A stretch of 64,000 nucleotides of DNA from NCBI RefSeq assembly GCF_014217835.1, contig NZ_CP055263.1:248001-312000 (forward strand), in the 5' to 3' direction. The stretch comes from Metabacillus sp. KUDC1714 (GTDB taxonomy: Bacteria > Bacillota > Bacilli > Bacillales > Bacillaceae). Below are positions 16,560 through 26,737 of this stretch, in pieces. Below the pieces are notes generated by a model. The model searched no databases and was not told where the DNA came from. It saw only the letters and a list, made by a program, of their open reading frames with translations. The position numbers and the translations under genes were made by a program. Every line of letters starts with the position of its first letter. Within the stretch, counting starts at the first letter, position 1.

Positions 16560-16834
16560 TATTTCAATTCCTTTCCATTATGTATCAACATTTCGACCAA
16601 TTAGTCATCCATTTGTATATTTGCTCAGTACATTATTTTATTAATAAATTTGTAGTAAGCCTCCAAATAGAAGTGTACATATTTCATGCATCTAAATCAA
16701 GGTTCGTCTGATCTTTGGTGGAAGTATTCAATGATTTTTTTTAATCTTCACCATCTAGTATTTTTCATTCCTGTTCATCCACTTCAATATTTGTTAAAAT
16801 TTATTCATAATCTATGTACGATCGAGGTGGAATA

Positions 16835-17038
16835 ATGGATTTTCAATTAGATATTATTAAAGATAAAATTGAAATATTTGAAGCTACTACAATTAATGAG
16901 CTTGAAAAAAAAATTAATGAGCAAATTGTTCATAACCAAGCAATCTTATTGGCTGTTCATTCTGTCTCCCATCAAATGTATGTTTCAGAAGAAGGCAAAA
17001 GATTTTACAGTGCTGTTGTTCATTTTAAAGCTACATAA
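16835..17038 (+). CDS. yrzA: YrzA family protein (DUF2536)
   Basis: A 67-residue protein of unknown function: MDFQLDIIKDKIEIFEATTI, then a mixed helix and strand core, with the conserved AVHSVSHQM near residue 45. It matches YrzA of B. subtilis in length and place. GAGGTGG lies 5 bases before ATG 16835. The in-frame ATG at 16814 overlaps that site and would add seven residues. The 275-bp gap before it, shared with the mtnN 5-prime side, shows no element I can name. It converges with yrrS on a shared hairpin. Confidence 0.85.
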   Translation: MDFQLDIIKDKIEIFEATTINELEKKINEQIVHNQAILLAVHSVSHQMYVSEEGKRFYSAVVHFKAT

Positions 17039-17071
17039 AACAAGCAATATGTAATTGGTGTGCTTAAACAA

Positions 17072-17108
17072 AAATAAAAGCAGTGGCATTGTGCCGCTGC
17101 TTTTATTT
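17072..17108. terminator. Bidirectional terminator between yrzA and yrrS
   Basis: AAATAAAAGCAGTGGCA pairs with TGCCGCTGCTTTTATTT (one wobble). Confidence 0.8.
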
Positions 17109-17124
17109 CGTTTGACTTTAGTTC

Positions 17125-17796
17125 TCAATTTATTTTTTCAATTTTAGTTGGTTTCCAACCTTCGTTTTCAACCCATGTAATATATACTTTGTATTTTGCT
17201 GATTTATCTTTTGGTGAGATGGTTCCAACTGCATCATTGGGTGATCCATTGTTTCCAAGAAACCAAATTATCATTTCCGATTCAGGGATTCCTGCTGCAT
17301 AACTAAGTGCTTTTGTCATTTCAGCCCAGTCCTGTGATCCTTTTTCATAATTAGCTGAATGAGGCTCTGATTGAGAAGTACCAACAGGTCCCCAACCTGG
17401 GTTTTCAATTGTTTCTTCAACACCTGATCCTGGATCTCCTTCAGTAATTGTTGCTTGTTCGAATGGATCTTCAGTTACTTCTTCATCAGTTTTATCTTCA
17501 GAATCTGCTTTTCCATCACTATTTTCATCTAGCTCTTCATTTGATTTATTACTATTTTCTTCTTCTTTTTCTTTATCCTTTATTGCTTCTTCATTGCTCT
17601 CTTCTTCGTTTGCGAGCTTTATATCAGGTTGTTCATTGTATTTTGCCGTTTTTTCAGAATCACTACCTCCAAAAATGAGCTGAGATCCAATAACAAGAAT
17701 AAGTAATGCAACTATTCCTATTAAAGTATTTAATACTACGTTGGTTTTTCTACGCTTATCTCTTTTTTCATATCGAGAGTTTACATGATTACTCAA
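17125..17796 (-). CDS. yrrS: YrrS family protein (DUF1510)
   Basis: A 223-residue membrane-anchored protein. Residues 1-20 are basic and cytoplasmic, a single helix spans about 22-42 (LNTLIGIVALLILVIGSQLI), and a long acidic Glu/Ser/Asp-rich linker (about 58-125) leads to a conserved C-terminal domain (NPGWGPVGTSQ, GSQDWAEMTKALSYA, WFLGNNGSP). In B. subtilis YrrS is encoded beside pbpI and is presumed to act in sporulation or wall synthesis. It follows pbpI by 246 bp here. The biochemical role is unknown. Confidence 0.9.
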   Translation of the reverse strand: MSNHVNSRYEKRDKRRKTNVVLNTLIGIVALLILVIGSQLIFGGSDSEKTAKYNEQPDIKLANEEESNEEAIKDKEKEEENSNKSNEELDENSDGKADSEDKTDEEVTEDPFEQATITEGDPGSGVEETIENPGWGPVGTSQSEPHSANYEKGSQDWAEMTKALSYAAGIPESEMIIWFLGNNGSPNDAVGTISPKDKSAKYKVYITWVENEGWKPTKIEKIN

Positions 17797-18042
17797 TGCC
17801 CTACACTCCTTTTTCCCTCATACCTTCTGTCTTATTCTAGCACTAGAACGTTTTTCTATCTAGTTGTTTTATCTTTTTAACATTTGTAACATATTCATTA
17901 CTGGATATTTAGAATCACAAATTGTACATGTTTTGACTTTTTTGCAAAAATGAATTAAAGGCTGTTCACCCTTTTTTATTGATTGTTCTCTAGTTATCCC
18001 TACTATTTCTTTACGTGATTACTCTTATCTTTAACATAGGTC

Positions 18043-19797
18043 TTATTGCTTGTTTAACTTGGATAAATCAGCAACTATATCATAAAATGATGCATTAGTC
18101 CCAGCTTCCGCACTAGTTGTATCCATCTCCACGACTACAAGAGCATATTTTGGATTACTTGATGGAAAATAGCCTGCAAACCATTTATTGTATAACGTTT
18201 GGCCTTGTTCATTTTTTTTACCTGTTTGAGCGGTTCCTGATTTACCTGATACCTCATAAGGAGAAGTTTGAAACCTTCTTCCAGTTCCTTCAGGGTCTGT
18301 TACAACTAAACGAAGTTGTTTTTGAAGTTTTGATGCTGTTAAGGGTGATATTTTTTCCTCTTCTAATAAATTAGACGTAAAAGAAAACATATTAGTTCCA
18401 TTTTTATATAATATATTTTCTACGATTTTGATCTGTTCTTTATGACCGCCTCGGGCAATTGTTGCCATCATGTTAGCAACTCCCAGTGGCGTAACCTTAA
18501 CATCCTTTTGTCCAATCGCAGTTTGATCTATCGCTCTTTGGACCTTTTTATCCTTTTCATCTCCCCAAATTTTTCCTGATCTCTCATCTGGAAGTTGTTT
18601 GAAATTTTGATAATGAAAAACTTTACCACTCCAGCCAACGGGTCCTAGTAAACCTAACTTTTCAGCAGTATTCTCAATTACATTGTTATCCTTCTCAATT
18701 AACTCTTCTGCTAAAGTCGTAAAGGTGTAATTACAACTTTTTGCAAAACTCCTTGCTAGTGTAAGCATTCCATCATCCTGTCCGCCATCACTTTCTCCAT
18801 AAAGGTTCAGATTGCAATTAAACTCCCTTGTTGCATCATCTAAACCATATTCAATAGCACCGGCTAAAATGACTGTTTTAAATATCGAGCCCGGAAAAAG
18901 AGGTTGAACCATATGATTTGTAAGGGTAACACCGGCAGAGCGATCTAATTCAGGCTTGCTAACCATTGCTAATATCTCATTTGTCTCAACATCTAGCAAA
19001 ACAAGTCCTCCGTTATCGACCTTTTGTTTTTCTAACACCTCTTCAGCAATTCCCTGAATATCTTTATCTATTGTAGTTTTAACAGTAACAGGATAAAATG
19101 GATTAGAGTCTGCGATATATTTAACATTTACTCCAAAGAGAGGGTTCCCATCCCCATCAACATGATAAAGTAGCTTCGTTTCTTCATCAGGTAAAAGAAA
19201 TTCATCAAACGCTTTCTCGAGACCTGTTAGTCCGATTTGTGTTTTATAGGATAAATCCTCTCGATCAGGATATTTTGTTCGTAATACCTCTGCATTCTCT
19301 CCTGTAATTCCAATTATATGTTCACCAATTGTTTCTTCAATAGGAGACTGTCGATAAATACCAAATACTCCGGGGATCTCAAGTTTATTAATTTTTTCAA
19401 GATCAATATTTGATAAGTTTACATTGTCTTTACTCGAAAGAACAAGCGGTTCCGTTGAATCTTGTAAACGACTTTTTAGTTCATAACTTGAAACATTTAC
19501 TAAATCTGAAAGCTCTTCTACAGGCCAAGTAATATCTTTTAAAAATGGAAATAAAACGAGTGATGGCTCAACTTTATTACGAAGAGATTCACCATTCTTG
19601 TCTACAAAACGTCCACGACCATCATCAATGACAACCTCTTGTGTTCTTTGATTAACACTTTCCTGAACTAGATTTACTCCCTTTTTTGAAAACGATTCTG
19701 TATGAATCAATTGTATATCAGCTAATCGATAAAGGATAAAAAATAAAGCCATAAGAAAAAAGGTTCCGACAATAATAAATCTTTTTCTTGAAATCAT
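18043..19797 (-). CDS. pbpI: Class B penicillin-binding protein PbpI
   Basis: PbpI is a peptidoglycan transpeptidase expressed in sporulating mother cells in B. subtilis. The 584-residue protein has an N-terminal signal anchor (about 6-27, IIVGTFFLMALFFILYRLAD) and a pedestal and dimerisation region. The transpeptidase domain has the active-site SxxK in PGSIFKTVI (about 300), SxN in AKSCNYTF and KSGTAQTG near residue 517. It reads as a full-length active-site set. It lies between greA and yrrS, as in B. subtilis (yrrR). Confidence 0.93.
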   Translation of the reverse strand: MISRKRFIIVGTFFLMALFFILYRLADIQLIHTESFSKKGVNLVQESVNQRTQEVVIDDGRGRFVDKNGESLRNKVEPSLVLFPFLKDITWPVEELSDLVNVSSYELKSRLQDSTEPLVLSSKDNVNLSNIDLEKINKLEIPGVFGIYRQSPIEETIGEHIIGITGENAEVLRTKYPDREDLSYKTQIGLTGLEKAFDEFLLPDEETKLLYHVDGDGNPLFGVNVKYIADSNPFYPVTVKTTIDKDIQGIAEEVLEKQKVDNGGLVLLDVETNEILAMVSKPELDRSAGVTLTNHMVQPLFPGSIFKTVILAGAIEYGLDDATREFNCNLNLYGESDGGQDDGMLTLARSFAKSCNYTFTTLAEELIEKDNNVIENTAEKLGLLGPVGWSGKVFHYQNFKQLPDERSGKIWGDEKDKKVQRAIDQTAIGQKDVKVTPLGVANMMATIARGGHKEQIKIVENILYKNGTNMFSFTSNLLEEEKISPLTASKLQKQLRLVVTDPEGTGRRFQTSPYEVSGKSGTAQTGKKNEQGQTLYNKWFAGYFPSSNPKYALVVVEMDTTSAEAGTNASFYDIVADLSKLNKQ

Positions 19798-19856
19798 TCA
19801 AACCTCCTGATAAAAAACTCTGCTCTTTATGGGTTTAAGAAAAAATTTTATAAAAA

Positions 19857-19887
19857 AACACCTCGTCTTCATTTTCGACGAGGTGTT
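19857..19887 (-). terminator. greA terminator
   Basis: On the minus strand GACGAGGTGT-type arms (ACACCTCGTC and GACGAGGTGT) flank an 8-to-9-base loop, followed by seven T residues. Confidence 0.85.
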
Positions 19888-19905
19888 CGTTATATAAACC
19901 TTTTT

Positions 19906-20379
19906 TTAACTAATTTTCACAATTTTCACAAGCATTTCTCCACCAGGAGTTTGAACTGTTACTTCATCATCCACTTTTTTGCCAATTAGACTTTTAGCAA
20001 TTGGTGAGTCATTTGAAATCTTGCCTTCAAAAGGATCTGCTTCCGCACTACCAACGATTGTATATGTTTCTTCATCACCATTAGGAAGCTCAGTAAACGT
20101 AACTGTTCTGCCTAGTGAAACAGAGCTAGTATCAGCTTCACCTTCGATAATTCTTGCGTTTCGAATCATATTTTCTAGTGTTGTAACACGACCTTCAACA
20201 AATGCTTGTTCCTCTTTAGCAGAATCATACTCTGAGTTCTCTGATAGATCACCAAAGCTACGTGCAATTTTAATTCTTTCGACAACCTCTTTACGTTTAA
20301 CCGTTTTCAAATATTCAAGCTCTTGTTCAAGCTTATCTTTACCTTCTCTTGTCATTGGAAAAACTTTTTCTTGTGCCAT
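19906..20379 (-). CDS. greA: Transcription elongation factor GreA
   Basis: GreA rescues backtracked RNA polymerase by stimulating transcript cleavage. The 157-residue protein has the N-terminal antiparallel coiled coil ([20 protein letters not shown], then [20 protein letters not shown]) with the acidic tip [11 protein letters not shown] at about 41-51. The C-terminal FKBP-like domain ends [21 protein letters not shown] precedes the ATG. The gene has its own terminator. Confidence 0.97.
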   Translation of the reverse strand: MAQEKVFPMTREGKDKLEQELEYLKTVKRKEVVERIKIARSFGDLSENSEYDSAKEEQAFVEGRVTTLENMIRNARIIEGEADTSSVSLGRTVTFTELPNGDEETYTIVGSAEADPFEGKISNDSPIAKSLIGKKVDDEVTVQTPGGEMLVKIVKIS

Positions 20380-20604
20380 GTTTGTTCCACTCCTTCTAGT
20401 AGACTGTTCCCCGTCGTTTTTGTTCTTTTTCTGTTGAAATTACTTATTTTGTGATAAGAGATCAAAAATACGTATGTATAAGCCCGAGACTATATGCCTC
20501 AAGATGAAAGATGTAAGCATTAAAAGACATACTTTCATTTTCATATGTTGTGATCACTGATAAGAAAATACTTTTAGTTGAACAGGCAAGAATCAGGTGA
20601 GTAT
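20380..20604. other. Gene-free stretch upstream of greA
   Basis: This AT-rich stretch, with the following 116 bases up to udk, separates udk and greA by 341 bp. It probably contains the greA promoter. I see no open frame with a ribosome site and no known RNA motif. Confidence 0.5.
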
Positions 20605-20634
20605 TAAAAAAGCAAGGGCAAGATTATGCCCTTT
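20605..20634 (-). terminator. udk terminator
   Basis: On the minus strand AAGGGCA pairs with TGCCCTT, followed by GCTTTTTT. It lies about 85 bp past the udk stop. Confidence 0.7.
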
Positions 20635-20720
20635 ACTTTATATAAAAAACAATGCCTAAAGAAAAAATATTAATTCTTATACATAATATGATCACAGTAC
20701 TCTTTATCTATGCTATGTTA

Positions 20721-21356
20721 TTACAAAATTGCATTTAGTTCAAGAATTGTTTGAATTTTTGTTACCATCAAATCAATCGCAACGTGATTTTGTCCACCCT
20801 CAGGAATAATAATATCTGCATATCGTTTAGTCGGTTCAATAAATTGATTATGCATTGGTCTTACAACGGAAATGTACTGTTCAATAACAGAATCAATTGA
20901 ACGACCACGTTCTTTTATGTCCCTCATTATTCGACGGATGATTCTAAGATCTGCATCTGTATCTACAAAAAGCTTAATATCCATTAAATCACGTAAACGC
21001 TCGTCTTCTAGGATTAATATGCCTTCTAGAATAATAACATCCTTCGGTTCAACAACTATAACATCTTCTGATCTTGTATGCAATTTGTAATCATACACAG
21101 GTTTTTCAATTGATTGATGATTTAGTAATGTTTTTAAGTGATCGATTAATAAATCATTATCAAATGCTAAAGGATGATCATAGTTTGTATTTAATCTTTG
21201 TTCAAATGGTAGATCACTTTGATCTTTATAATAATAATCTTGTTCTAGCATTAAAATCGAATGACCTTTAAACTGATCATAAATTGATTTTGTAACACTT
21301 GTTTTACCTGAACCAGAACCTCCAGCCACTCCGATTACAACGGGCTTCTTACTCAT
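20721..21356 (-). CDS. udk: Uridine kinase
   Basis: Udk phosphorylates uridine and cytidine in pyrimidine salvage. The 211-residue enzyme has the Walker A motif [17 protein letters not shown] (about 9-25), the substrate region [13 protein letters not shown], the [12 protein letters not shown] segment and [15 protein letters not shown]. The arginine-rich lid [19 protein letters not shown] is complete. It lies 4 bp from trhP2, so the two are probably co-transcribed. Confidence 0.96.
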   Translation of the reverse strand: MSKKPVVIGVAGGSGSGKTSVTKSIYDQFKGHSILMLEQDYYYKDQSDLPFEQRLNTNYDHPLAFDNDLLIDHLKTLLNHQSIEKPVYDYKLHTRSEDVIVVEPKDVIILEGILILEDERLRDLMDIKLFVDTDADLRIIRRIMRDIKERGRSIDSVIEQYISVVRPMHNQFIEPTKRYADIIIPEGGQNHVAIDLMVTKIQTILELNAIL

Positions 21357-21360
21357 TTAA

Positions 21361-22629
21361 TCAGAACCCCTTTCGCATCATATTGTTCCTAAAGACTGGT
21401 TTATCTACTCTAAATTTCACAATCTGTAAAGGATGGCGAGCAGCATCAAGCTCTTTTCCTTTTTCATCCCAAATTTTCTCAATCGTTTGTGTAAAGTTTT
21501 CAATATCCGGACCAAAGAATTCAACTGTATTTCCTGGTTTAAAGTGATTTCGTTGCTGTAAAGTAACCATTTGTGTTTCTTGATCATAATCTAATACAAG
21601 GCCTACAAAGTCATAGGCTGTTTTCGTACTGTGATTACCAAACATTTGCTGCTTGTAACCTGGAATACCTTCAAAGAATGAAGAAGCTGTTTCACGGTTT
21701 GCACACTTATCTAATTCTTTTAACCATTCATGATCTATTTTGAAATGATCAGGATCTGCACAATAAGCATCAATCACTTTGCGATAAACACTTACAACTG
21801 TTGCAATATAGTGGATAGATTTCATTCTTCCTTCAATTTTCAAACTATCAATTCCAAGTTCTATCATTTTTGGGATTGATTCTATTAAATTTAAATCTTT
21901 AGGACTCATTGCAAATGGTGCATCATTAGCATCAAATAGAGCAACTTCATCATCGTTTTCTAGTTTGAATAAGTCGTAATCCCAGCGACAAGATTGACAA
22001 CAGCCGCCTCGATTAGAATCTCGAGCCGTCATGTGATTACTCAATGTACAGCGACCAGAATACGCAATACACATTGCACCATGGATAAAGGCTTCAATTT
22101 CAATATCAACCTTTTCCTTCATTTCTCTGATCTCTTCAGCACCAGTTTCACGAGCTAAGACGACACGCTCTAAGCCTTCTTCCTTCCAAAATTGGACTGC
22201 CTTCCAGTTTGAAAGTGATTGTTGTGTACTTAAATGTACTTCTAAACTCGGAGCAACCCGTCTACAGGTTTCAATAATTAATGGATCGGCTACAATAATA
22301 CCAGTCACTCCCGCATCCTGAATTCCCATTAAATATTCATCTAGTCCGTCCATATTTTCATTATGAGCAAAAATATTTGTTGTGACATAGATTTTCGCAC
22401 CATATTTATTAGCAAATTGAACACCCTCAGCCATCTCTTCAAGGGAGAAATTATCAGCATTTGAACGTAGTCCATATTCTCGTCCACCAATAAAAACAGC
22501 ATCTGCGCCATAATGGATCGCTATTTTAAGTTTTTCTAAGTTACCTGCTGGTGCTAGTAACTCAGGTTTTTTCGTGATTACACGCTTTCCATTTATAATG
22601 CTAGAGACTTTATCCTTTACTTCAGTCAT
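21361..22629 (-). CDS. trhP2: tRNA hydroxylation protein TrhP2 / peptidase U32 family (YrrO)
   Basis: TrhP proteins take part in prephenate-dependent hydroxylation of U34 to ho5U in tRNA in B. subtilis. The 422-residue protein has the U32 signature ELLAPAGNLEKLKIAIHYGA near the start. The cysteine-rich core EAFIHGAMCIAYSGRCTLSN is followed by GGCCQSC, which probably binds an iron-sulfur cluster. The ATG at 22629 has GGGAG upstream; the GTG three codons earlier is less likely. It follows trhP1 and precedes udk. Confidence 0.92.
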   Translation of the reverse strand: MTEVKDKVSSIINGKRVITKKPELLAPAGNLEKLKIAIHYGADAVFIGGREYGLRSNADNFSLEEMAEGVQFANKYGAKIYVTTNIFAHNENMDGLDEYLMGIQDAGVTGIIVADPLIIETCRRVAPSLEVHLSTQQSLSNWKAVQFWKEEGLERVVLARETGAEEIREMKEKVDIEIEAFIHGAMCIAYSGRCTLSNHMTARDSNRGGCCQSCRWDYDLFKLENDDEVALFDANDAPFAMSPKDLNLIESIPKMIELGIDSLKIEGRMKSIHYIATVVSVYRKVIDAYCADPDHFKIDHEWLKELDKCANRETASSFFEGIPGYKQQMFGNHSTKTAYDFVGLVLDYDQETQMVTLQQRNHFKPGNTVEFFGPDIENFTQTIEKIWDEKGKELDAARHPLQIVKFRVDKPVFRNNMMRKGF

Positions 22630-22687
22630 TTTTATCACTCCCTTTTTAATGTGAGTTCAAAATCTTTTTGTACCTCTTAAGTTATTT

Positions 22688-23617
22688 TTAATAAACAGTC
22701 TCTTTAAAGAAAAACCCAGTATCTAATGGTCGATTTTTCGCTTGTAAATCTTCTATTTCAGCTAATAATTCATCTTTTATCTCTTCATACTCAGTATTAT
22801 TAGATTCACATAGATCGATTGCTTTACGGTATTTCTTTGTCACTTCAATTACATACTCAGATGTTTGAAGAACCCCATCGATTTTAAAGGAATCTATACC
22901 AGCGTCAATCATTTCACTTAGCTCATCGATAATACACATATCATTTGGACTCATAATATGTGTCCCATTTGCGTCTTCAAAGATTGGGTATTTATTATCT
23001 CTTTCAGGATCGTATAAAAACATCATTTCTTTTTCAGCACGATTTTCTATTTTTAAAGCCTTACCTTGATATTCAAAGTAGTTACCTAATAAGCTACGTT
23101 TTGATTGGAACATACATGTCATTCCGTGAACTTGTACTTCAATTTCAACTTCTGCATGTTCCTTTGTTTCGATAATCGCATCCATACTTAACTCACGAGC
23201 AAGAACTGCACGTTTGGCACCTTTTCTTCCCCAATAGTTACAAGTATGCCAGTTTGTTGCTGTTGTTTCTGTATTCCAATGCAGCTTTAAATCGGGTGCA
23301 ACTTCTCTTGCAACCATAAGTACTGCTGGATCACCGAAAACAACTGCATCAGCCTTTACTTCATTTAGAAAAGTCAAATACTCTTCTAATTCATCAATCA
23401 AATCATTATGGAAAATTGCATTCATAGCCACGTACACTTTTTTATGATGCTGATGGGCAATAGCAATCGCTTCTTTTACCTGCTCCTTTGAAAAATCACC
23501 GGCTAGTCGAAGACCAAATTTTTGTTCACCAATAACAAACGAATCTGCACCTGCTTCTATTAGGGGCATTATGTCCTCTACTTTTTTGGGTGTAACTAAT
23601 AATTCAGGTTTGTGCAT
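22688..23617 (-). CDS. trhP1: tRNA hydroxylation protein TrhP1 / peptidase U32 family (YrrN)
   Basis: TrhP1 is the partner paralogue of TrhP2 in U34 hydroxylation. The 309-residue protein, exactly the length I recall for B. subtilis YrrN, begins MHKPELLVTPKKVEDIMPLI and contains VEIEVQVHGMTCMFQSKRSL and the C-terminal TGFFFKETVY. It has far fewer cysteines than TrhP2 and lacks the GGCCQSC cluster motif. Start 23617 has GAGGTG 6 bases upstream. It lies 21 bp downstream of trmR. Confidence 0.92.
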   Translation of the reverse strand: MHKPELLVTPKKVEDIMPLIEAGADSFVIGEQKFGLRLAGDFSKEQVKEAIAIAHQHHKKVYVAMNAIFHNDLIDELEEYLTFLNEVKADAVVFGDPAVLMVAREVAPDLKLHWNTETTATNWHTCNYWGRKGAKRAVLARELSMDAIIETKEHAEVEIEVQVHGMTCMFQSKRSLLGNYFEYQGKALKIENRAEKEMMFLYDPERDNKYPIFEDANGTHIMSPNDMCIIDELSEMIDAGIDSFKIDGVLQTSEYVIEVTKKYRKAIDLCESNNTEYEEIKDELLAEIEDLQAKNRPLDTGFFFKETVY

Positions 23618-23638
23618 GTCAAACACCTCTTTTAAACT

Positions 23639-24283
23639 TCATTTTCGTTTTGATACTGCAATCCCATCTCCGACAGGAATGATTGTTGTTTCATACTTAT
23701 CTAATGTAAACAACCAATGATTAAACTCATCAAGTTTTCTGACAAGTGTTCGTTGTCTTCTTGTTTTTAATTCTGAACGATCGCGAGCAACTGTTCCTTT
23801 GAATAGAACATTATCCGTATAAATAATTCCATTTGAAGAAAGCATTGGTTCATATAACTTGAAAAACTTTGTATATTTGGCCTTTGTCGCATCAATAAAT
23901 AATGCATCAAATGGACCATACTTATTTATTTCCTCTGATAATAAAAGGGCATCACCATGTAGTGCTTGAATTCTTTCTTCAAGTCCCATTTCCTTAATAT
24001 TGAGGTTTGCCTGATGAAAGCGCTCTTCGTCAAGCTCTATCGTAATAATTTCAGTATTGGGCAATTTTAAAGCCATTCGAATTGCGGAGTACCCAATTGC
24101 TGTACCAATCTCAACAATTTTTTTAGGCTGCTGCATAGAGAGAAGAAGTAATAACACTTCAATACCTGTTTTCTCCATTATTGGCACATTATTTTCCTTA
24201 GCGAAAACTTCTATTTGTTTTACATAATCTTGCGGATCAGGTATAAGATTCTCTATATATGTTAGTACTTCTTCTTTTAACAT
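23639..24283 (-). CDS. trmR: tRNA 5-hydroxyuridine methyltransferase TrmR (YrrM)
   Basis: TrmR methylates ho5U34 to 5-methoxyuridine in tRNA, the step after the TrhP hydroxylation. The 214-residue protein is a class I O-methyltransferase with IVEIGTAIGYSAIRMAL (about 60-76), ITIELDEERFHQA and the catalytic metal region DALFIDATKAKYTKFF. The ATG at 24283 follows GGAGG with 6-base spacing. Its place directly before trhP1-trhP2 puts the whole ho5U/mo5U pathway in one transcript. Confidence 0.92.
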   Translation of the reverse strand: MLKEEVLTYIENLIPDPQDYVKQIEVFAKENNVPIMEKTGIEVLLLLLSMQQPKKIVEIGTAIGYSAIRMALKLPNTEIITIELDEERFHQANLNIKEMGLEERIQALHGDALLLSEEINKYGPFDALFIDATKAKYTKFFKLYEPMLSSNGIIYTDNVLFKGTVARDRSELKTRRQRTLVRKLDEFNHWLFTLDKYETTIIPVGDGIAVSKRK

Positions 24284-24447
24284 GATTGCCTCCTGCATTT
24301 CGTATAACTATAAGAAAAATGTCATTATTTTTTGATTATTATCTTGTATACCTAAAAATAAGAGCCTCATTAATGAGAACTCTTAGCCTATTTAATATAA
24401 AAGTTACAAAACCCCATAACAACTCGATATATTTTACCACAACAAGA

Positions 24448-24478
24448 AAGGGAAAGCGAATAAAAAATCACTCTCCCT
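24448..24478 (-). terminator. Weak hairpin after mltG
   Basis: On the minus strand AGGGAGAGTG pairs imperfectly with CGCTTTCCCT, followed by TTTCTTG, between mltG and trmR. Confidence 0.4.
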
Positions 24479-24486
24479 ATGTATCA

Positions 24487-25614
24487 TTATTTGTTTGTAA
24501 TATGTTTATCTTTTTCCTTATTGTGCTCATCGAGTGTTTTCGTGAAGATGACATCTCCTTCTTTTGTTGCTAAGAAATATAAGAAGTCTGTATCTTCAGG
24601 TGATAAAGCTGCAACAAAGGATATTTTACCCGCATTAGAGATTGGACCTGGTGGTAGACCTTTGTTTTGATAGGTATTATATGCCGAATCAACTTCAAGG
24701 TCTTTGTAAAGAACGCGGTCCTTATGTTCACCAAGAGCATATAAAACTGTTGGATCTGTCTGTAAAGGCATATCTTTTTCGATACGATTATAAAAAACAC
24801 TTGAAATCTTTTCACGATCAGCCTTTTCAGTTGCTTCTTCCTCAATTAAGGAAGCCAATGTTACAAAACGATGTACACTCATCTTTTGTTCCTGTAGCTG
24901 TGGAATATATATTGCAACAACTTCACTCGTTTTTTTAATCATTGGCTCCAAAATTTCTTCAAGTGTTGGATCCTTTTTATAATAAGGGTAGGTTGCTGGA
25001 AACAAATATCCTTCAAGTGCGTATTTTACATTTTCTCCAAATATATCATCTGTAAGTAAGTCTGGATATTTTGCTCTCATCGACTCAATAAATTTTTTAT
25101 CAGTTAGTTTTTGGATAATTTCTTCCTCACTAAATGATGCTTTATTTGAAATAATTGAGGCGATTTCTTTTAATTGTCTTCCTTCAGGTATCGTGATTTG
25201 AAACGCTACGTCATCCATAAGCTTTCCTTGCTTTAAGATTTCAATGATTTCAGTAAATGTCATCGCTCTATTTAATTTATAATTCCCAGCTTGGAAGCCA
25301 GATTCGTTCTTGAATTTAATGTAGTATTTAAATACACGGGCATCTTTAATAATATCATTTTCTTCTAAAATTCTTGATATTGTTGATACTGATGAGCCAA
25401 TTGGAACGGTAACATCAATACCTTTCTGATCACTTGGATCAACTGGTTCTAATGAAGATTTAATATATAGATAACCGCCTCCGATAAGTCCTGAAAAGGC
25501 AATAATTAATACGATAAAAACAGTTAAGACAATTTTTCTTACTACCTTTGCCTCTTTTTGTTTTTCTAGTAGCTTTTTACGGAATATATCTTTTTTTGAA
25601 TCAACTTCAGACAT
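24487..25614 (-). CDS. mltG: Endolytic murein transglycosylase MltG
   Basis: MltG cuts nascent peptidoglycan strands at the membrane and sets glycan length. The 375-residue protein has a cytoplasmic basic N-terminus, a transmembrane helix (about 26-48), a LysM-like part (IDVTVPIGSSVSTISRILEE) and a YceG catalytic domain. The catalytic Glu lies in TLASLIEEEAT (about 258), with GLPPGPISNAG near residue 327. Length and neighbours match YrrL of B. subtilis. Confidence 0.93.
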   Translation of the reverse strand: MSEVDSKKDIFRKKLLEKQKEAKVVRKIVLTVFIVLIIAFSGLIGGGYLYIKSSLEPVDPSDQKGIDVTVPIGSSVSTISRILEENDIIKDARVFKYYIKFKNESGFQAGNYKLNRAMTFTEIIEILKQGKLMDDVAFQITIPEGRQLKEIASIISNKASFSEEEIIQKLTDKKFIESMRAKYPDLLTDDIFGENVKYALEGYLFPATYPYYKKDPTLEEILEPMIKKTSEVVAIYIPQLQEQKMSVHRFVTLASLIEEEATEKADREKISSVFYNRIEKDMPLQTDPTVLYALGEHKDRVLYKDLEVDSAYNTYQNKGLPPGPISNAGKISFVAALSPEDTDFLYFLATKEGDVIFTKTLDEHNKEKDKHITNK

Positions 25615-25840
25615 GCATATCCTCCTCTCGTCCCAATTATTATACTACAATGTTCTTTATGTTTCGGCAATTTTTTCACAAAAGGTAGAAAAGTACGAAA
25701 GAAAAAGGAGTTTAAAGGTAGAAAAAATTATAAACAATTATTTTTATTCTTTCTTTAGATGGGTTATAAAATCATACAATTGTTGGAAGCATTGCATGAT
25801 ATCGACATAAAATCTTATTAAAAGATGAAATTTCAGACAT

Positions 25841-25873
25841 AAAAAAGAGGCTGACCTTTTGAGTCAACCTCTT
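25841..25873 (-). terminator. yrzB terminator
   Basis: On the minus strand AGAGGTTGAC pairs with GTCAGCCTCT (one wobble), followed by six T residues. Confidence 0.85.
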
Positions 25874-25880
25874 GCAAAGC

Positions 25881-26168
25881 TTATTCTTCCTCTTCTTCAT
25901 CAAGGAAAGTGTTTAACATTTCCTCAATTAAATCCCACTCTTCTTCTGTTTCGATTGGCTCAAGTTCTCCATCCTCACCATTAGCGTGTGGATTAAAGCT
26001 AGATGCGTGAATCTCGATTTCTTCGCTATCATCTTCCTCTGCCCCTAATGGGTAGTATAGAACGTATGATTTCTTAAATTCTTCTGATTCAAAGGTAAAT
26101 AATACTTCGCAAAGTTGTTCGTTTCCGTTCTCATCAATAACTGTAATTTGTTTTTCGCCATGTTCCAT
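25881..26168 (-). CDS. yrzB: YrzB family protein (DUF1292)
   Basis: A 95-residue, strongly acidic protein of unknown function with the DUF1292 core [20 protein letters not shown], then [17 protein letters not shown], and an [20 protein letters not shown] tail. Almost every Firmicute has it in the ireB-ruvX-yrzB cluster. It lies 30 bp downstream of ruvX and is followed by a terminator, so it ends that transcription unit. Confidence 0.93.
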   Translation of the reverse strand: MEHGEKQITVIDENGNEQLCEVLFTFESEEFKKSYVLYYPLGAEEDDSEEIEIHASSFNPHANGEDGELEPIETEEEWDLIEEMLNTFLDEEEEE

Positions 26169-26198
26169 GTTGGTTCACCTCATTATTATAATTAAATC

Positions 26199-26615
26199 TT
26201 AATTTAAGCTGTCTAAATAGCCTTGTAATATCATAACTGCTGCCATTTTATCAATGACTTGTTTTCGCTTTTTTCGACTGACATCAGCTGAAATGAGCAT
26301 TCGTTCTGCCGCCATTGTTGTTAATCTTTCATCCCACAAAATAACAGGTAGTTTGAATTTTTTTGTTAGAATATCAGCAAACTTCTGACTCGCTTCTGCC
26401 CTTGGTCCAATAGAGCCATTCATATTTTTCGGCATTCCTAAAACGATTTTTTCTATTGAATACTCATTAATGATTTCAGTCAGTCTGGCAAAATTATAAT
26501 CTCGATTTTCCTCATTAATTTTTATCGTTTCGATTCCTTGTGCGGTCCAGCCAAGTTCATCACTAACTGCAACGCCAAGTGTCTTCGTTCCTAAATCAAG
26601 TCCTATTATACGCAT
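26199..26615 (-). CDS. ruvX: Holliday junction resolvase RuvX / YqgF family
   Basis: RuvX (YqgF, YrrK) is an RNase H-fold nuclease proposed to act on Holliday junctions and on pre-16S rRNA ends. The 138-residue protein has the catalytic [18 protein letters not shown] at its start, [15 protein letters not shown] in the middle and the second acidic site in [15 protein letters not shown] (about 94-108). Its neighbours ireB and yrzB are the usual ones. A 122-bp gap to ireB holds a weak ATGGAAC/GTTCCAT hairpin. Confidence 0.94.
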   Translation of the reverse strand: MRIIGLDLGTKTLGVAVSDELGWTAQGIETIKINEENRDYNFARLTEIINEYSIEKIVLGMPKNMNGSIGPRAEASQKFADILTKKFKLPVILWDERLTTMAAERMLISADVSRKKRKQVIDKMAAVMILQGYLDSLN

Positions 26616-26737
26616 TTTAAGCCTCTCGATTTTTTGAATGAAGGTAAGGAAATGGAACCAGCTTTAATTTGTTAGCTTGTTCCATCCTTATTTGAATTTA
26701 GGCTTTAAGGTAAAGCTCCACTCACCTTCAATCTTAA